Shown here: positions 51,922-53,097 of the stretch, piece after piece
How positions within the stretch are numbered: position 1 is the stretch's first letter
Layout: each line of letters opens with the position of its first letter
From: Proteobacteria bacterium UBA652
GTDB taxonomy: Bacteria; Pseudomonadota; Gammaproteobacteria; Nitrosococcales; Methylophagaceae
Length of the DNA stretch: 53,097 nucleotides
Assembly: GCA_002299915.1 (NCBI GenBank)
Contig: DBOG01000074.1
Coordinates: 1 to 53,097 of the forward strand
Direction of reading: 5' to 3'
Program-made: the position numbers and the translations under genes
The notes under the pieces: generated by a model
What the model was told of the DNA's origin: nothing
The model's input: only the letters and a program-made list of their open reading frames with translations
Databases searched by the model: none

Positions 51922-52491
51922 TTGCGAAATCTGTTGTTCCTAATACTCATCACGCTTTCAAACAGTGCCTCTGCTGATTTCTTTGTCAGAGACGGACAAA
52001 CCTTGGTAGTGCAACCTGGTGGATTAGTATTTGATTATAACTGCCATAGCTTTTTTGTCGAAAGTGGTGGTAGATTAGTAATCGATACTTCAACGGTTCG
52101 TGAAGTCAACCTATTTAGCATCGCTGCAGGCGGCACCCTCGAAATAATTAATGCAGGCGCGCTTAATATTGGTAGCTGGGTAAATAATGGTTCCGTTATC
52201 GGCGTGCCCACCTTAAGCTTTAATTCCTGCTCCGCGATACACTCTATTAGTGGCTCCGGCGATGCCGATAATGATGGGGTGACTGATGGCGCAGAGCCAT
52301 GCCTACTCAATATTGACCCTGATAATGACAGTATTCATGCTTTCATAGATCCTGATCACACTTGTACCCTCATTGATCCAAATGTAGCCCCTATTCCTGT
52401 CAATAATCCTTTCTTAATATTATGCCTCATCCTCATGTTAGCAGGACTTGGCATGTTCTTCTCGCCCCTCCGAAAAGGCAAATCCTCATGA
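51922..52491 (+). CDS. Secreted protein with C-terminal sorting-like tail
   Basis: A 189-residue protein starting at TTG 51922; AGGAT eight bases upstream supports it. Signal peptide at about 1-19 (LLFLILITLSNSASAD). A short beta-solenoid-like region follows (LVVQPGGLVFDY, IAAGGTLEIINAGALNIG), then a thrombospondin-3-like calcium stretch SGDADNDGVTDGAEP (about 110-124). The tail PIPVNNPFLILCLILMLAGL with a basic LRKGK end has the form of an IPTL-type sorting signal. Its stop overlaps the collagen-like gene, so the two form an operon. Confidence 0.75.
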   Translation: MRNLLFLILITLSNSASADFFVRDGQTLVVQPGGLVFDYNCHSFFVESGGRLVIDTSTVREVNLFSIAAGGTLEIINAGALNIGSWVNNGSVIGVPTLSFNSCSAIHSISGSGDADNDGVTDGAEPCLLNIDPDNDSIHAFIDPDHTCTLIDPNVAPIPVNNPFLILCLILMLAGLGMFFSPLRKGKSS

Positions 52492-53097
52492 ACATTAAAG
52501 CAAATAGTATTCTTTTTCTTTCCGCTCTGTTAATGGCTAGCCCCCTATACGCCCAAGATATGGAAGCCATATTTAATGCGCCTAGCGATGAGTTTCAAAT
52601 ACAACAACCTGCTGGAACATACCGACTCGTTGTTGATGGTAATGGCTTTGTCACCATTAATGATGCTTATACTTTTCCTAATGTTGATGGTGCGCTTAAT
52701 GAAGTGTTGAAAACTGATGGTGCGGGCACCGTTGTATGGTCTACCTTACTTGATAATGGTGCAGCTTTACCTGCGGCGGGTGGGGTTGGCGATTTGTTTT
52801 TCAACACAACAGACAACCAACTCTATGCACATAATGGAACAACTTGGATCAGTGCCATTGGACCAACAGGACCAACCGGTCCCGATGGTGCAGTTGGACC
52901 CGCTGGAGCAGATGGCGCTGTTGGACCTATTGGCCCAATCGGTCTACCAGGAACAAATGGTACCAATGGAACTGACGGCGCGGTTGGTGCAGACGGTGAT
53001 TCCGCCTATGATATTGCTGTGGCAGGAGGCTTTGTCGGTACAGAAGCTGATTGGGTATTAAGCTTAGAGGGTGCCGATGGCACTGATGGTACGGATG
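52488..53097 (+). CDS. Collagen-like secreted protein, 3' end beyond window
   Basis: ATG 52488 overlaps the previous stop (ATGA) and the frame runs open to the window end (203 codons). Signal peptide MNIKANSILFLSALLMASPL then YAQ. N-domain at about 25-120 with TDGAGTVVWSTLLDNG and the tail-fibre-like GDLFFNTTDNQLYAHNGTTW. From about 125 come Gly-x-y triplets: GPTGPTGPDGAVGPAGADGA, GLPGTNGTNGTDG. Then a capsid/tail-like insert DSAYDIAVAGGFVGTEADWV precedes more Gly triplets. Probably a trimeric surface fibre. A frame at 52717-53061 is a shadow. Confidence 0.85.
   Translation, partial: MNIKANSILFLSALLMASPLYAQDMEAIFNAPSDEFQIQQPAGTYRLVVDGNGFVTINDAYTFPNVDGALNEVLKTDGAGTVVWSTLLDNGAALPAAGGVGDLFFNTTDNQLYAHNGTTWISAIGPTGPTGPDGAVGPAGADGAVGPIGPIGLPGTNGTNGTDGAVGADGDSAYDIAVAGGFVGTEADWVLSLEGADGTDGTD

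Noticed and set aside
52717..53061. 114-codon frame at the right edge
   Set aside because: Another frame of the collagen-like gene; the true frame starts at 52488 with signal peptide and remains open.

Overview
The window reads as chromosome of a free-living gammaproteobacterium of moderate, slightly AT-leaning composition. The basis is gene order typical of that class: lpoA-yraN-dolP, rpsF-rpsR-rplI next to dnaB-alr-radA, ribH-nusB-thiL-pgpA, and mtaD-ubiG-mupP. A hydroxysqualene synthase (HpnC), PEP/IPTL-type C-terminal sorting signals, a plant-type APS reductase and many large calcium-binding surface proteins suggest an aquatic, sulfur- or C1-metabolising lineage (Thiotrichales- or Methylococcales-like). 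I cannot name the genus from sequence alone. No tRNA, rRNA, CRISPR array, intact transposase or prophage was seen.

Layout. 1-2.8 kb: cell envelope block (3' part of lpoA, yraN, a 39-residue lipoprotein, dolP) and hemG. 2.8-9.6 kb, minus strand: radA, alr, dnaB, rplI, rpsR, rpsF, rlmB and an OmpA-family lipoprotein. 9.8-13.6 kb, plus strand: moaB-glutaredoxin-rnd, then a PfkB kinase-tag pair and a small membrane protein. 13.6-15.4 kb: an inverted repeat beside a PEP-CTERM-type protein without a signal peptide, and a glycine-rich DUF533 protein. 15.5-19.1 kb, minus strand: dinB, pgpA, thiL, nusB, ribH. 19.2-26 kb: a 2246-residue repeat protein with SdrD B-like units and an IPTL-CTERM anchor. 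26-29 kb: apaH, a DUF934 gene and cysI. 29-32.3 kb: copAB, a DUF3465 gene and an entericidin. 32.4-33.8 kb: a surface-antigen/Ig-like fusion. 34-39.1 kb: cysN, cysD, cysH, a TusA-like gene, a TauE-like gene and a divergent CysB-type regulator. 39.1-42.3 kb: a TPP riboswitch followed by a TonB receptor, a YkoF-like protein and a PnuC-family permease. 42.3-53.1 kb: two dockerin-tailed secreted proteins around an APH-fold protein, an SDR, mtaD, ubiG, mupP and hpnC; then a Yip1 protein and, at the edge, an anchored secreted protein with a collagen-like protein running off the window.

How the genes work together. The cys genes form a nearly complete assimilatory route: sulfate activation by CysDN, APS reduction by an Fe-S CysH, sulfite reduction by CysI. 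No APS kinase gene is present, in keeping with an APS-type CysH. The riboswitch operon looks like a full path for thiamine or a precursor: outer-membrane receptor, binding protein, inner-membrane permease, switched off by TPP. The copper genes are a periplasmic CopA oxidase with outer-membrane CopB. The remaining accessory space is mostly surface display: three different C-terminal sorting tails, two cysteine-bearing dockerin-like tails and a collagen-like protein.

The observations I would follow first are the riboswitch operon with its Shine-Dalgarno-sequestering hairpin, the shared Cys-containing dockerin module, the higher-order three-unit duplication inside the giant adhesin, and the new collagen-like gene at the right edge.
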